52,829 nt of DNA, taken from NCBI RefSeq assembly GCF_003315595.1, contig NZ_QNQU01000035.1, positions 1-52,829 of the forward strand, given 5' to 3'. Below the pieces are notes generated by a model. It was not told the DNA's origin and ran no database searches. It saw nothing but the letters and a program-made list of their open reading frames with translations. Below, piece by piece: positions 41,621 through 51,253 of the stretch (position 1 is the stretch's first letter; every line of letters starts with the position of its first letter). Source of the DNA: Pedobacter miscanthi (GTDB lineage Bacteria > Bacteroidota > Bacteroidia > Sphingobacteriales > Sphingobacteriaceae). The translations under genes and the position numbers were made by a program.

Positions 41621-44263
41621 ATGAGGGTATTCACTAAATCAATTTCGATATTCCTGCTTTTTGCGGGTATTTTAACAAACAGTTACGCACAAAATTATAC
41701 TGTAAAAGGTATTGTTTTGGATACTGCAGGACTGCCTTTACCAGGTGCCGTAGTACGCATTAAATCGGGTACCGACAGTATTGGTACATCGGCTAACCCC
41801 GACGGCACATTTATTTTAAGCAAAATAAAGCAAAAACAATTCACCTTATCAGCTGCTTTTATCGGTTATGATACTTTTAGCAAGCAATATATTATTGATA
41901 AAGGTACTATACTGAACATTACCGATATTAAGCTCAAACCATCGTCCAATACATTGGAAGGCGTAGTGATTTCGGGTGTTCCGCCAGTAAAAGTGACCGA
42001 AGATACGGTAAGTTTTAATGCCAAAGCTTTTCCGGTTAGGGAGGGCGATGCTGTGGATGAAGTGCTTAAAAGGCTTCCCGGAATTAAGGTAGATAAAGAT
42101 GGCAATGTAACCAGTCAGGGGGCACCGGTAACCAAAATCCGCGTTAACGGAAAAGATTTTTTTGGAACAGATGTAGCCACCGCCATTAAAAACCTGCCTG
42201 CAGATATTATAAAAAACCTGCAATTTATTGATGATTACGGCGACCAGGCCAAACTTACGGGCATTAAAACAGGCGAACCAGAAAAGGTATTAAACCTTAC
42301 CATAGAGGAAGATAAGAAAAAAGGTTATTTCGCACGTGCATCGGCCGGCGTAGGCAATTCAGACCGTTACAATACCAGTATCAGGGGAAACAGCATGAAG
42401 GGTGAGCAGCAGATTTCATTTGATGGAACCTCGGCAAACGCCAATATGCGTGGCGGCAATGGTGATGGCATTAATACGAGAAATGCTTTAGGACTCAATT
42501 ATAAAAATGAATTCAGCACCAAACTTTCGGCTGATGCGGCATACAATTTCAATAATAACAAGAACAACACGATCAGTTCTACTTATACCCAGAGTGTTTT
42601 ACAGGATGCTGATCAAAATCCGATAAACAGGCTTGAAAATGCAGGTAACAACAGCCGGAGCAATAACAACAACCATTGGTTTGGCGGTAACCTGGAGTAT
42701 AAAATCGATACGATGAACTACCTGAAGATTTCGCCGAATTTCTCGTACAGTAACAACAGCGGAAACAGTGCCGGAGGTTCGGAGATTACCCAGGATACGC
42801 TATCTACCAACAGGCAAAGTACCAATTTTAATACCTCAAACAATATTAATGCACGCACCAATTTCTTTTTTAACCATAAATTTGAGAAGAAGGGACGCAA
42901 CCTCACTTCGTGGGGAAACATCAGTTATACCAGCGGCGAGAATTACAGGGATGTTTACAATAAATATGTCAATACGCATAGCAACCTGAAAGATTCGGTT
43001 TTACAGAACCAGCTCAATAACCAAGATAACCGTAATCTGGGGCTAAATGCAGGTATTTCGTATATGGAGCCAATCTGGAAAAAGACTTTTCTGGAAGTTA
43101 ATTATAACTGGAACCGCTCTGCAACGAATAATTCGCGTGATGCCTATGATGTGGTAAACGGAAATCAGGTATTCAATCCAAACCTCAGCAATATTTACGA
43201 TTATCAGTTTATTACCAATAAAGTTGGTTTAAATTACCGGTATATCGGCGAAAAACTGAACTATACGCTTGGGCTTAATGTACAGCCGGCCATATTACGC
43301 GGCGAAAACCTGAGCAATAATATCCAGACGGTTAACCGCACATTCAATCTTATTCCTTCGGGCCGTTTTTCTTATAAGTTTTCGAACCAGGAATCTTTCG
43401 ACATCAATTATTGGGGACGGAACAACCAGCCTAGCTTTTTACAATTGCAACCCATATCAGATAATTCGAACCTGCAGAATGTGGTTACCGGGAATCCGAA
43501 CCTGAAACCCGAATTTATCCAAAGCGTTAATGCACACTATAAACAGGCTGATTGGAATGCAGGAAAAGTGATTCAGGCGAACTTTAAATACGAACGTACG
43601 GACGACAGGATTGTAAGTACCAAAGAGCGCGTACCTGGTACGGTTAACCAGCGTACAAGTTATATTAATGCTGATGGTTATTATACGTTGCAGGGTGATT
43701 ACAATATCAGTAAACCATTATCTTCTGAACGCAAGTTTACCATTGGTTACTCCGGATCGGGGCAGCTGAACAACAACATTACTTTCACCGATGACAGCCG
43801 GATCGAAGCAAAGAACATATCGTGGCGCCAGGAACTGGAATTCAGGGTTGATTTAAAAGATATTGTAAACCTTCAACTGGAAACTTCCTATTCGCAAAAC
43901 CTGACCAATTACTCGAGCGATAGTTTTGCCGACCGCCAATCGAACCGTTTCGAATGTGGTATAGAAGGCCGTAATTACTTTTTTAAAGACCTTACTTTCG
44001 GTTACGACTTTACCAAACAGGTTAACTCAGGATTTGATAACGGCGCTGTGCGCAACCCAACACTCCTACGCCTATCAATGGAATACAAATTTATGAAAAA
44101 CGATATGGCGGCCCTAAGAGTGGAAGGTTTCGACCTCTTTGACCAGAATTCGGGCATTTCGAGAGATGTATTCGACAACGTGATCGTAGACAGACAGGTA
44201 AACCGATTGGGAAGGTATTTTATGTTGTCGCTGATTTACAGGGTGCGGAAATTTGGGGGATAG
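41621..44263 (+). CDS. Outer-membrane beta-barrel family protein
   Basis: An 880-aa outer-membrane protein. Signal peptide ends NSYAQN. A carboxypeptidase-regulatory-like domain follows (GIVLDTAGLPLPGAVVRIKS), then a plug-like part (VDEVLKRLPGIKVDKDGNVT, VTKIRVNGKDFFGTD) and a large barrel matching the OMP_b-brl_3 type (PF14905), ending MLSLIYRVRKFGG. It looks like a TonB-dependent receptor but lacks the paired SusD, and ligands of this group are unknown. It is followed downstream by the convergent ECF-sigma operon. Confidence 0.9.
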   Translation: MRVFTKSISIFLLFAGILTNSYAQNYTVKGIVLDTAGLPLPGAVVRIKSGTDSIGTSANPDGTFILSKIKQKQFTLSAAFIGYDTFSKQYIIDKGTILNITDIKLKPSSNTLEGVVISGVPPVKVTEDTVSFNAKAFPVREGDAVDEVLKRLPGIKVDKDGNVTSQGAPVTKIRVNGKDFFGTDVATAIKNLPADIIKNLQFIDDYGDQAKLTGIKTGEPEKVLNLTIEEDKKKGYFARASAGVGNSDRYNTSIRGNSMKGEQQISFDGTSANANMRGGNGDGINTRNALGLNYKNEFSTKLSADAAYNFNNNKNNTISSTYTQSVLQDADQNPINRLENAGNNSRSNNNNHWFGGNLEYKIDTMNYLKISPNFSYSNNSGNSAGGSEITQDTLSTNRQSTNFNTSNNINARTNFFFNHKFEKKGRNLTSWGNISYTSGENYRDVYNKYVNTHSNLKDSVLQNQLNNQDNRNLGLNAGISYMEPIWKKTFLEVNYNWNRSATNNSRDAYDVVNGNQVFNPNLSNIYDYQFITNKVGLNYRYIGEKLNYTLGLNVQPAILRGENLSNNIQTVNRTFNLIPSGRFSYKFSNQESFDINYWGRNNQPSFLQLQPISDNSNLQNVVTGNPNLKPEFIQSVNAHYKQADWNAGKVIQANFKYERTDDRIVSTKERVPGTVNQRTSYINADGYYTLQGDYNISKPLSSERKFTIGYSGSGQLNNNITFTDDSRIEAKNISWRQELEFRVDLKDIVNLQLETSYSQNLTNYSSDSFADRQSNRFECGIEGRNYFFKDLTFGYDFTKQVNSGFDNGAVRNPTLLRLSMEYKFMKNDMAALRVEGFDLFDQNSGISRDVFDNVIVDRQVNRLGRYFMLSLIYRVRKFGG

Positions 44264-44271
44264 TTTGGGCG

Positions 44272-44342
44272 GAGAGCGTGGGGCGTTAAGCGAAGAGCGT
44301 TAAGTGGAGAGCGTTAAGCGCTAAGCGGAGAGCATAGACAGC
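44272..44342. repeat. Low-complexity GAGCGTTAAGC repeat
   Basis: Irregular units GAGAGCGT, GGGGCGTTAAGC, GAAGAGCGTTAAG and GCGCTAAGCGGAGAGC. A related patch is at 35733. Confidence 0.6.
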
Positions 44343-44355
44343 GTAAAAAAAGCAT

Positions 44356-44441
44356 CGTCATCTCGACCGGAATGCAGTGGAGCGGAGAGATCTATCTCGA
44401 GATAGATTCCTCGACTGCGTTGCACTCCGCTCGAAATGACG
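44356..44441. repeat. Palindromic repeat family A, copy 5
   Basis: CGTCATCTCGACCGGAATGC at the left, AGATCTATCTCGAGATAGAT at the centre, CCGCTCGAAATGACG at the right. Nearly identical to copies 1 and 4. The remaining gap to 44705 is pyrimidine-rich filler. Confidence 0.85.
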
Positions 44442-44705
44442 ATATGGGTGAAACTTCACTCGAGATGACAGCAACTAAGTACTAAAGCAAGAACTATTGG
44501 TCATTGAAAACTGATTATTGGTTATTAATTTCCATCTCCCCTCTTACATTTTCCATCCCTTTCACCATTAAGAAATTAAGAATATTAAGGTTTCAGCAGG
44601 ATTTCTTAGGCGGTAGCTATTGGTCATTGAAAAATTGATCATTGGTTATTTTTCCCCATTTTCCATCTTACATTCTCCATCCTACATCTTCCTTCTTACA
44701 TCCTC

Positions 44706-45431
44706 CTACTGGTTCCGCAGGTAAATATTTCCGTATGATGAACTTAAATCGTAGCTTGGTCCAACACCAGGGGCAGCTGTTAAAGAGGTAAAGAAATTTT
44801 CTTCTTTCAATTCCGTTGGTTTAAGCACCATATCGGTATAAATTTTTCCATAGCGATTGGTGAGTTTAATTTTGCCAATGGCACTTTGGCCGATACTCGC
44901 ATCAATGCCGCCATATCTCGCATCAACTTTTATAGGCCCTTTAAAATCTTTAATCTCCACAATGCCATAAACAGATCTTACTTCGGTATTGATATTTGCC
45001 GGAAGTTTAATGTTGATGGTAATTTCGATATCCTTGGTTTGATAGCTTGATATTTTGGTACCGCTTTTCTCTTTGATATAAGCATCAAGATCAGCTTTTG
45101 AGTTTAAGCGTGTTTTAATGCCGTTTTCTTTCACATAGTAAGCTTCAGGAATTTTATCCATATCAAGCTTATTCTGGATGGTAATGGTGCCATCCGCAGT
45201 GCTTTCGTGAAGGGTAAAGGCCGAATCGTTTTCTCCGCCATTTATTTTTACGATAGCTTCTATTCCGATTTCGTTTTTATCCCAGCTTGAAATATGGATA
45301 ACTTTCGGATAATCGAAGTTCAAGACCACTGCATCGCCCTTTTTTACCGGGTAAGCCTTATTGATTTTTGTTTGCGAAAGGGCAATACCCGGCACCATGG
45401 CCATGATAAGCCAATATAATATTGTTTTCAT
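44706..45431 (-). CDS. DUF4097-type exported beta protein
   Basis: A 241-aa protein with a signal peptide ending IALSQT. The body is a right-handed beta-helix-like array resembling DUF4097 proteins: VVLNFDYPKVIHISSWD, ITINIKLPANINTEVRSVYG, IVEIKDFKGPIKVDARYGGI and SSSYGNIYLRNQ. It is the last gene of the sigma-factor operon and a paralogue in style of the preceding gene. The role is unknown; probably cell-envelope. Confidence 0.82.
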   Translation of the reverse strand: MKTILYWLIMAMVPGIALSQTKINKAYPVKKGDAVVLNFDYPKVIHISSWDKNEIGIEAIVKINGGENDSAFTLHESTADGTITIQNKLDMDKIPEAYYVKENGIKTRLNSKADLDAYIKEKSGTKISSYQTKDIEITINIKLPANINTEVRSVYGIVEIKDFKGPIKVDARYGGIDASIGQSAIGKIKLTNRYGKIYTDMVLKPTELKEENFFTSLTAAPGVGPSYDLSSSYGNIYLRNQ

Positions 45432-45504
45432 AATTAAAATATTTGTTGCCTGCAGCAGCGAAATGGCCTTGGGCAGATGAAGGAAGAAAACTTAAGAGAG
45501 CAGG

Positions 45505-46413
45505 TTATTTCTCTCTTAAGTATACATTTTTATAATTCGATTTTAAGATCAGATCGGCACCGCCACCATTAATCTTACCTTTGATGTTTTCAGAATTACG
45601 GCTGCTGCTACCATACTCAAAAACAGATGCTTCGCCATTTACAGAAGTTAAACTTGATAATGACTGACCTGATCCTGAACGTACAGTAGTTACCCCCTGA
45701 CCGTTATTGCTGCCACTGATAGTGGTAAACCCGCTACGTTCTGCTTTTTCCGATTTATCGATCGCTATTTTTAAACCTTCTGCCGCGTAAAGTTTGCCAT
45801 AGTTTGTAGCCATTTCTACGTTTGCTTTTGCGTTTGCAGGCAGCGAAACATCTACATAACCATATACCGAAACAATAGAAACCGGGCCTTTAATGGCTTC
45901 ATTAAAAATAGCATCAACCGAACCATATAGGGTTTTAATGTTCATTGGGCCGCTATTGTTCTCCAATTTGATTTTATTGTAACTGGTAGAAACCTCTATT
46001 TCATTTTTAAGGTTTTTTAAAATAATTTCATTCTGGTAAACATTGCTTTTATTCACAAAAGATATTTTAATATTTTGAGGTACTTTAATGGTGATGATGC
46101 CTTTAATCTCTCTGTTTACTGCATTTACATTAATTTCTTCGCCTTTTGTAGAAACATCTATGCCCAAGCCGGTATTATCGGTAAAACCTGATCCACTTAT
46201 TGCACGCAGGCCTTTTGCACGTTCATCAACTTCTTCTTTTTCTGATGCCGGCACCGAAAATATAATCTCGTTACCACTATACCCCTCTACTACTGCGCCC
46301 GAGATATTCAGGTTAAGTTGCCCTGAACTCTTGCTTAATTTGTATTCTTTCTGTGCCGATGCCGATAAAGTAATGGCCAGCATGGAAAAAAGAACGATAA
46401 ATTGCTTTTTCAT
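45505..46413 (-). CDS. DUF4097-type exported beta protein
   Basis: A 302-aa exported protein (signal ends SASAQK). Repeated beta rungs are visible: GIITIKVPQNIKISFVNKSN, EIEVSTSYNKIKLENNSGPM, NIKTLYGSVDAIFNE and VYGYVDVSLPANAKANVEMA, the DUF4097/adhesin-like pattern. A low-complexity Gly/Ser stretch occurs near residue 230-265 (GSNNGQGVTTVRSGSGQ). It lies 23 bp downstream of the HEAT-repeat gene in the ECF-sigma operon, so it is a likely target of that envelope regulator. Confidence 0.82.
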   Translation of the reverse strand: MKKQFIVLFSMLAITLSASAQKEYKLSKSSGQLNLNISGAVVEGYSGNEIIFSVPASEKEEVDERAKGLRAISGSGFTDNTGLGIDVSTKGEEINVNAVNREIKGIITIKVPQNIKISFVNKSNVYQNEIILKNLKNEIEVSTSYNKIKLENNSGPMNIKTLYGSVDAIFNEAIKGPVSIVSVYGYVDVSLPANAKANVEMATNYGKLYAAEGLKIAIDKSEKAERSGFTTISGSNNGQGVTTVRSGSGQSLSSLTSVNGEASVFEYGSSSRNSENIKGKINGGGADLILKSNYKNVYLREK

Positions 46414-46436
46414 AATTCTTGTTGTTGTTTATGGAT

Positions 46437-47219
46437 TTATAATTTGTCTTGATTTAATAATACACTATAGGCCTCATCGCGTACAGCAGCAAAAGTTTCG
46501 GGGTTATTGGCCAGTGCGTAAAGTTTTTCGCCAATTTCTACATTCTTCATTTTGCCTAAAAAGCTAACCAGACCGAGTTGTACCATCGGATCGTCTTGTT
46601 TATTAAGCGAATTCACCAGCAATGATGATGCATATTTATTGCTACTGTATTTTTGCAGCACCCCAAGAGCCGCCAAACGCACATTTGTATTACCATCGCT
46701 GTTAAGGGTTTTAGATAACATATCGAGGGTTTTATTGTCCATCTGCTTTGTTTTCTCGATTTTTAATATGGCCAGTAACCTTACACTTGCCGAACTGCTG
46801 TCTTTTAATTCGCGGTAAATATTACCTTCATTTTTAACCGGTTGAACCTGCTCTTTAATTATTGCCGGTTTCGTTATTACCGGTTTAACCACATCTTTTG
46901 TTGTTGTTTTGGCTAAATCCGGTTGAGCTAAAACAACATTGTTTTTCTTCGTATTTTTAGGCTGTACTGTAGCTATACTGTTGTTTTTCGTTTCTACATC
47001 ACTCTGCTGATTAAAAAACATCCATGTTGCACCTGCAAGCAGTATAATTGATGCTGCAGCTACCCATTTGCGCCAGGTAAACAGTTTTACCGTTTTAACT
47101 TCTGGCTGTTCTGCCTGAACCTGCATCCTTTTAAAGCGGCCCATATCAAAGGCCGGTGCTTCGAGATGATCGAATTCTTCCCGGTGCTGTTCCACAAAAT
47201 CCTTTATCTGATCATTCAT
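46437..47219 (-). CDS. HEAT-repeat membrane protein, anti-sigma-like
   Basis: A 260-aa protein: a cytoplasmic N-terminus (IKDFVEQHREEFDHLEAPAF), one membrane helix (WVAAASIILLAGATWMFF), a linker and a periplasmic HEAT-repeat domain (SSASVRLLAILKIEKTKQMD, NVRLAALGVLQKYSSN, DDPMVQLGLVSFLGKMKNVE). The start at 47219 overlaps the sigma-factor stop by 8 bp, so translation is coupled. Topology and position suggest it restrains the sigma factor like an anti-sigma factor, but there is no clear ZAS motif. Confidence 0.82.
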   Translation of the reverse strand: MNDQIKDFVEQHREEFDHLEAPAFDMGRFKRMQVQAEQPEVKTVKLFTWRKWVAAASIILLAGATWMFFNQQSDVETKNNSIATVQPKNTKKNNVVLAQPDLAKTTTKDVVKPVITKPAIIKEQVQPVKNEGNIYRELKDSSSASVRLLAILKIEKTKQMDNKTLDMLSKTLNSDGNTNVRLAALGVLQKYSSNKYASSLLVNSLNKQDDPMVQLGLVSFLGKMKNVEIGEKLYALANNPETFAAVRDEAYSVLLNQDKL

Positions 47220-47772
47220 AATAACATTTATCTTTAAGTGATAATAAAACACGTTTTTTCGCCCGGTGGTACTGTGTGCGTACGGTACTTGCCGATACTC
47301 CGAGCATCACTGCAATCTCTTCATGCGTCATCTTTTCAAATACATACAGGTTTAAAATCGTTTTATAACCTGATGAAAGCTCTTCGATACTTTTTTTCAC
47401 ATCCTCTACCCTGCAATCGAAAATTTCCATATCATCGCTGTCGTTGTTTACCTCATCTTCCACATCCATTTCACCGAGATCGGAAAAAGTTATTTTTCTT
47501 TTCCTCAGGTGCGAAATAGACCGGTTAATAGCCATCCGCCTTACCCAGGCTTCGATACTGAGCACCCCTTTTAATTTGCTCACATCACTAAAAACAGTAC
47601 AGAAAGTATCCTGTAAAATGTCTTCCGCTTCGCCGGTATGGCTTATCATCCGGCTGATCGAGTTATAAACTTTCCGGGCATAGCGGTTGTACAATCCGGT
47701 ATAGCCCGCATCTTTACCCTCAAGGCAGAGTACAATTAATTCCTGATCTGTGATCTGTTCAGCAGTGCGCAA
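47212..47772 (-). CDS. ECF-type RNA polymerase sigma factor
   Basis: A 186-aa sigma-70 family protein of the ECF group. Region 2 is YNRYARKVYNSISRMISHTG with AEDILQDTFCTVF and WVRRMAINRSISHLRKRK. Region 4 is SGYKTILNLYVFEKMTHEEI with VSASTVRTQYHRAKKRV. It heads a four-gene operon with the HEAT-repeat protein and two DUF4097-type proteins. It probably responds to envelope conditions. Confidence 0.94.
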   Translation of the reverse strand: MRTAEQITDQELIVLCLEGKDAGYTGLYNRYARKVYNSISRMISHTGEAEDILQDTFCTVFSDVSKLKGVLSIEAWVRRMAINRSISHLRKRKITFSDLGEMDVEDEVNNDSDDMEIFDCRVEDVKKSIEELSSGYKTILNLYVFEKMTHEEIAVMLGVSASTVRTQYHRAKKRVLLSLKDKCYYE

Positions 47773-48088
47773 TGTTGAGCTTTTAATTTATCTTTTTAAT
47801 ACGTTTCTATTCTCTAGTCGCAGCATGTACAATAGTGTTGCATCCTTTTTTAAAAAAAATAAAAAATAATGTAAATCTAATCAATAGCTAACGGAAAAAA
47901 CACCTGTTAAACCTATCAGAGATCATTTAACAAACATTTAGCATGGCTGTGCTGTTAAAGCCTATTAAGATAATAAGCATCGTTTTGGAAGTAAACCCAG
48001 GTTTAAAGAAAAAATGTACAGACCTGAGTTTTTTGAAAACCAGCTTTTAAAACTAATTTAGTGTTAAGTTTAATATCGTGCCCATTAT

Positions 48089-49570
48089 ATGTGTAGTATA
48101 CATGAAGATAACCAGGCGAGCAAAAAAGCAATTACCGCCAACGAAGAGCGTTTTAGGGCCCTTGTAACCGCTACATCTGATATTGTTTATATTATGAGTG
48201 CCGACTGGCGCGAAATGAAACAACTGGACGGCAGGAATTTCTTAGAGGATACCAATGAACCACTGGCCGACTGGATCCCGAAATATATTCATGTTCTCGA
48301 TCAGGATAAAGTGAGGGCAGCTATTGACGAAGCACGAAGGGAAACCAAGATTTTCCAATTGGAACACCGTGTACTCAGGGCTGATGGAACCATTGGCTGG
48401 ACACTATCGCGGGCCGTACCTATTTTAGATGAACATGGCAATGTACGCGAATGGTTTGGTGCGGCAAGTGATATTACGGAAACAAAACGGGCTGAAGAAC
48501 TCCTTAAACGGACAAAAGAACTCACCGAACAGCAAAAACGGGTTTACGAAACAATCGCCAACAACACACCCGATTTAATGTATGTTTTTGGTCTGGATTA
48601 TAATTTCATTTACGCAAATGAGGCATTGCTTACCATGTGGGGCAAAAGCTGGGAAAATGCCATAGGAAAAAGCCTTTTAGAAAATGGTTACGAACCCTGG
48701 CATGCCGAAATGCATGAGCGCGAAATAGACCATGTTCGTGCCACCAAAGAGTCGATACGTGGTGAAGTTTCTTTTCCTCATGCGGTACTCGGTAAACGTG
48801 TATACGATTATATTTTTACCCCTGTAATTAATAAAGCCGGAGAGGTTGAAGCTGTGGCCGGTACCACCCGTGATATTACAGATATTAAACAAAATGAGCA
48901 GCGTAAAAATGATTTTATCGGTATGGTAAGCCACGAACTTAAAACACCCCTTACCTCATTAACCGCTTATCTCCAGCTCATGGAAAAGAACAATCCAGAG
49001 CAACAAAACCCGCTGACCAAAAAAATACTGGAACAATCGGTTAAGCAGACCCGCCGTATGACGAATATGATTAATGGTTTTTTAAACCTTGCGAGACTGG
49101 AATCGGGCAAAATGTTTATCGAAAGTGCTCCTTTTGAACTTCATAACTTTTTAGAAGAAATTGCGGAAGAAACGCACATGCTTTATTCTCAGCATCGCTT
49201 TGTATTCCCCGAAATTAAATCTGTAATTGTTACCGGTGATACCGGAAAACTTGCCCAGGTGGTAAATAACCTGATCGGCAATGCCGTAAAATATTCTAAT
49301 CTGGGCAGCCAGATTACCATTTCAGCAACAGTTGAGCATGATGAACTTAAAATAAGTGTTACCGATGAGGGTACAGGTATTCCACAGGAAGAAATTTCGA
49401 GGCTTTTTAACCGTTTTTACCGCGGCCAGAACAATAATCTTATTGCAGGTTTTGGCATCGGGCTGTATGTTTGCCGCGAAATTATTGAAGCACACGGAGG
49501 TAAAATCTGGGTAGAGAGCATTGCGGGTAAGGGAAGTACTTTTTCTTTTACATTACCAACATCTAAATAG
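48089..49570 (+). CDS. PAS-domain sensor histidine kinase
   Basis: A 493-aa soluble hybridless kinase. PAS1 is about 18-135 with PAC-like WFGAASDITETKRAEELL. PAS2 is about 150-268. HisKA carries H282 in MVSHELKTPLTSL. The HATPase domain has VVNNLIGNAVKYSN (N-box), VTDEGTGIPQEE (G1) and GFGIGLYVCREII (G2). No membrane segment is seen, so it senses an internal signal such as redox or light through the PAS domains. No response regulator is adjacent, so it is an orphan. Confidence 0.94.
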   Translation: MCSIHEDNQASKKAITANEERFRALVTATSDIVYIMSADWREMKQLDGRNFLEDTNEPLADWIPKYIHVLDQDKVRAAIDEARRETKIFQLEHRVLRADGTIGWTLSRAVPILDEHGNVREWFGAASDITETKRAEELLKRTKELTEQQKRVYETIANNTPDLMYVFGLDYNFIYANEALLTMWGKSWENAIGKSLLENGYEPWHAEMHEREIDHVRATKESIRGEVSFPHAVLGKRVYDYIFTPVINKAGEVEAVAGTTRDITDIKQNEQRKNDFIGMVSHELKTPLTSLTAYLQLMEKNNPEQQNPLTKKILEQSVKQTRRMTNMINGFLNLARLESGKMFIESAPFELHNFLEEIAEETHMLYSQHRFVFPEIKSVIVTGDTGKLAQVVNNLIGNAVKYSNLGSQITISATVEHDELKISVTDEGTGIPQEEISRLFNRFYRGQNNNLIAGFGIGLYVCREIIEAHGGKIWVESIAGKGSTFSFTLPTSK

Positions 49571-49677
49571 AAAACAACATTGTAGAATGTTCAGGTAATT
49601 CTCGGGATGTGTGGATTACTACGCCATAATTTTTCTAATTTTAGTGCATCATTTAACCCTGAAATTATCTTACACCT

Positions 49678-50538
49678 ATGAAAGTCAATATTATTTTTTT
49701 CCTCCTGCTTTTTCCCTTTTTTGTTTTTTCACAAAACGTACGTGAACCTGCCGATACCCCGAAAGAATGGTCGGCGAGTTATGCTCCTTTCCGCATTGTG
49801 GGCAATGTATATTATGTGGGCACTTACGATCTGGCCTGTTACCTTATTACTACACCAAAAGGAAATATTTTAATTAACACAGGTTTGGCCTCATCCGCAA
49901 CTCAGATCGAAAAAAATGTAGCGGCATTAGGTTTTAAATTCAAGGATATCAAAATATTGCTGACTACACAGGCACATTACGATCATTTAGGTGCAATGGC
50001 AGAGATTAAAAAGCTTACCGGCGCTAAAATGATGGTGGATGAAAAAGATGCCCAGGTAATGAAAGATGGTGGCCGTACTGATTATGCTCTTGGTGGTAAA
50101 GAAAGCAGTTATACTCCAATTGTAGCAGACCGCCTGTTAAAAGATAAAGACCCGATCCAGTTGGGCGGCACCAGTATTACCATGCTTCACCACCCTGGCC
50201 ACACCAAAGGATCCTGCAGTTTTTTACTGAAAACGAAAGATGAAAAGCGCAGTTATAAGGTACTTATTGCCAATATGCCGAGTATTGTTACCGATAAAAA
50301 ATTCTCTGATATACCGGCTTACCCAACCATCAGTAAAGATTATGCTTATAGTTTCAGCTCACTTAAAAAGCTATCTTTCGATATCTGGTTATCTTCGCAC
50401 GCAAGTCAGTTTAACCTTCACGAAAAACATAAACCCGGCGATGCTTATAACCCTGCAGCGTTTATGGATCGTAAGGGCTATGATGAGACATTGAAAAACC
50501 TCGAAGCTACTTACCTTAAAAAGATTGCCGCTGAATAA
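49678..50538 (+). CDS. Class B3 metallo-beta-lactamase, GOB-like
   Basis: A 286-aa periplasmic zinc hydrolase with a signal peptide ending FVFSQN. The zinc-site motif is QAHYDH with Q98, H100, D102 and H103, plus H175 (HHPGHTKGS) and H241 (ASHASQFNLHEK). The Gln in place of the usual first His is the hallmark of GOB enzymes of Elizabethkingia. Family-like segments such as REPADTPKEW, YYVGTYDLA and FSDIPAYPTIS also resemble GOB. It should hydrolyse penicillins, cephalosporins and carbapenems. It is monocistronic with no mobile element, so it is probably an intrinsic gene. Confidence 0.93.
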   Translation: MKVNIIFFLLLFPFFVFSQNVREPADTPKEWSASYAPFRIVGNVYYVGTYDLACYLITTPKGNILINTGLASSATQIEKNVAALGFKFKDIKILLTTQAHYDHLGAMAEIKKLTGAKMMVDEKDAQVMKDGGRTDYALGGKESSYTPIVADRLLKDKDPIQLGGTSITMLHHPGHTKGSCSFLLKTKDEKRSYKVLIANMPSIVTDKKFSDIPAYPTISKDYAYSFSSLKKLSFDIWLSSHASQFNLHEKHKPGDAYNPAAFMDRKGYDETLKNLEATYLKKIAAE

Positions 50539-50628
50539 AAATCTTGTCTTGATGACAGTGGAAAACGCATAAAATCCAAAATACTCAAATAAGATTTATG
50601 TAAAATTACGATAAATGATTTGCAGATT

Positions 50629-50642
50629 TGGACAGTCGTCTA
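50629..50642. promoter_or_regulatory. TetR operator, upstream copy
   Basis: TGGACAGTCGTCTA is a near-perfect inverted repeat (TGGAC / GTCTA) around AGTC, directly before the TAACTTTA -7-like sequence and 13 bp from the tetR start. It fits autorepression. Confidence 0.65.
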
Positions 50643-50654
50643 TAACTTTACACC

Positions 50655-51236
50655 ATGGATCAGAAAGAAAAAATTCTTAGTGCCGGCCTCGACCTCTTTT
50701 CTACCCGTTCGTATCATCAAACAGGGATCAGGGAGATCACCAAAGTGGTAGGGATGCCCACAGGTTCATTCCATTATTATTTTAAAAACAAGGAAGATTT
50801 TTCTGTTGAGGTATTAAATCATTTCTTTAAAACCGAAATCCTTCCCTCCTTTTCAATAATCAATAATGATGCAACGCTCAATCCAAAACAGAAGATTATT
50901 GCCTATTTTTCATCCAGGATTGAACGGTATAACACTTTAAGTTCCCCAAACGAGATGTGGAGCTGTATTATGGGTAATCTTGGTCAGGATGTTGCGGCAC
51001 AAAGTGAAATTATTGCAGCACAACTGCAAAAACTGACTACAGAACATCTGGTAAAAGGACTGGAGAAATTGATTGAACACGGTCAGAAAGATGGATCTGT
51101 AAAGTCTCCCATCGCGCCCAAAGTGCTTGCTCCGATGATTTTTAATGCTTACGAAGGCAGCCTGATCCAACGGAAAATTGAACGCAGTGATGAAGCATTG
51201 CAATTATTTTTAAACTTTTTAGACTGTTTACTTTAA
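50655..51236 (+). CDS. TetR-family transcriptional regulator
   Basis: A 193-aa repressor. The N-terminal HTH is ILSAGLDLFSTRSYHQTGIR, then EITKVVGMPTGSFHYYFKNK, with the recognition helix in GSFHYYF. The C-terminal ligand domain is helical (about 60-190). Identical GACAGTCGTC operator cores lie upstream of its own start and between it and the lpdA-like gene. It probably controls both. The ligand is unknown. Confidence 0.94.
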   Translation: MDQKEKILSAGLDLFSTRSYHQTGIREITKVVGMPTGSFHYYFKNKEDFSVEVLNHFFKTEILPSFSIINNDATLNPKQKIIAYFSSRIERYNTLSSPNEMWSCIMGNLGQDVAAQSEIIAAQLQKLTTEHLVKGLEKLIEHGQKDGSVKSPIAPKVLAPMIFNAYEGSLIQRKIERSDEALQLFLNFLDCLL

Positions 51237-51253
51237 AAAAATTTGACTGCATG

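Noticed and set aside
46088..46567. 159-aa plus-strand frame opposite the DUF4097/HEAT genes
   Set aside because: It spans the junction of two well-supported minus-strand genes and its translation has no recognisable features.
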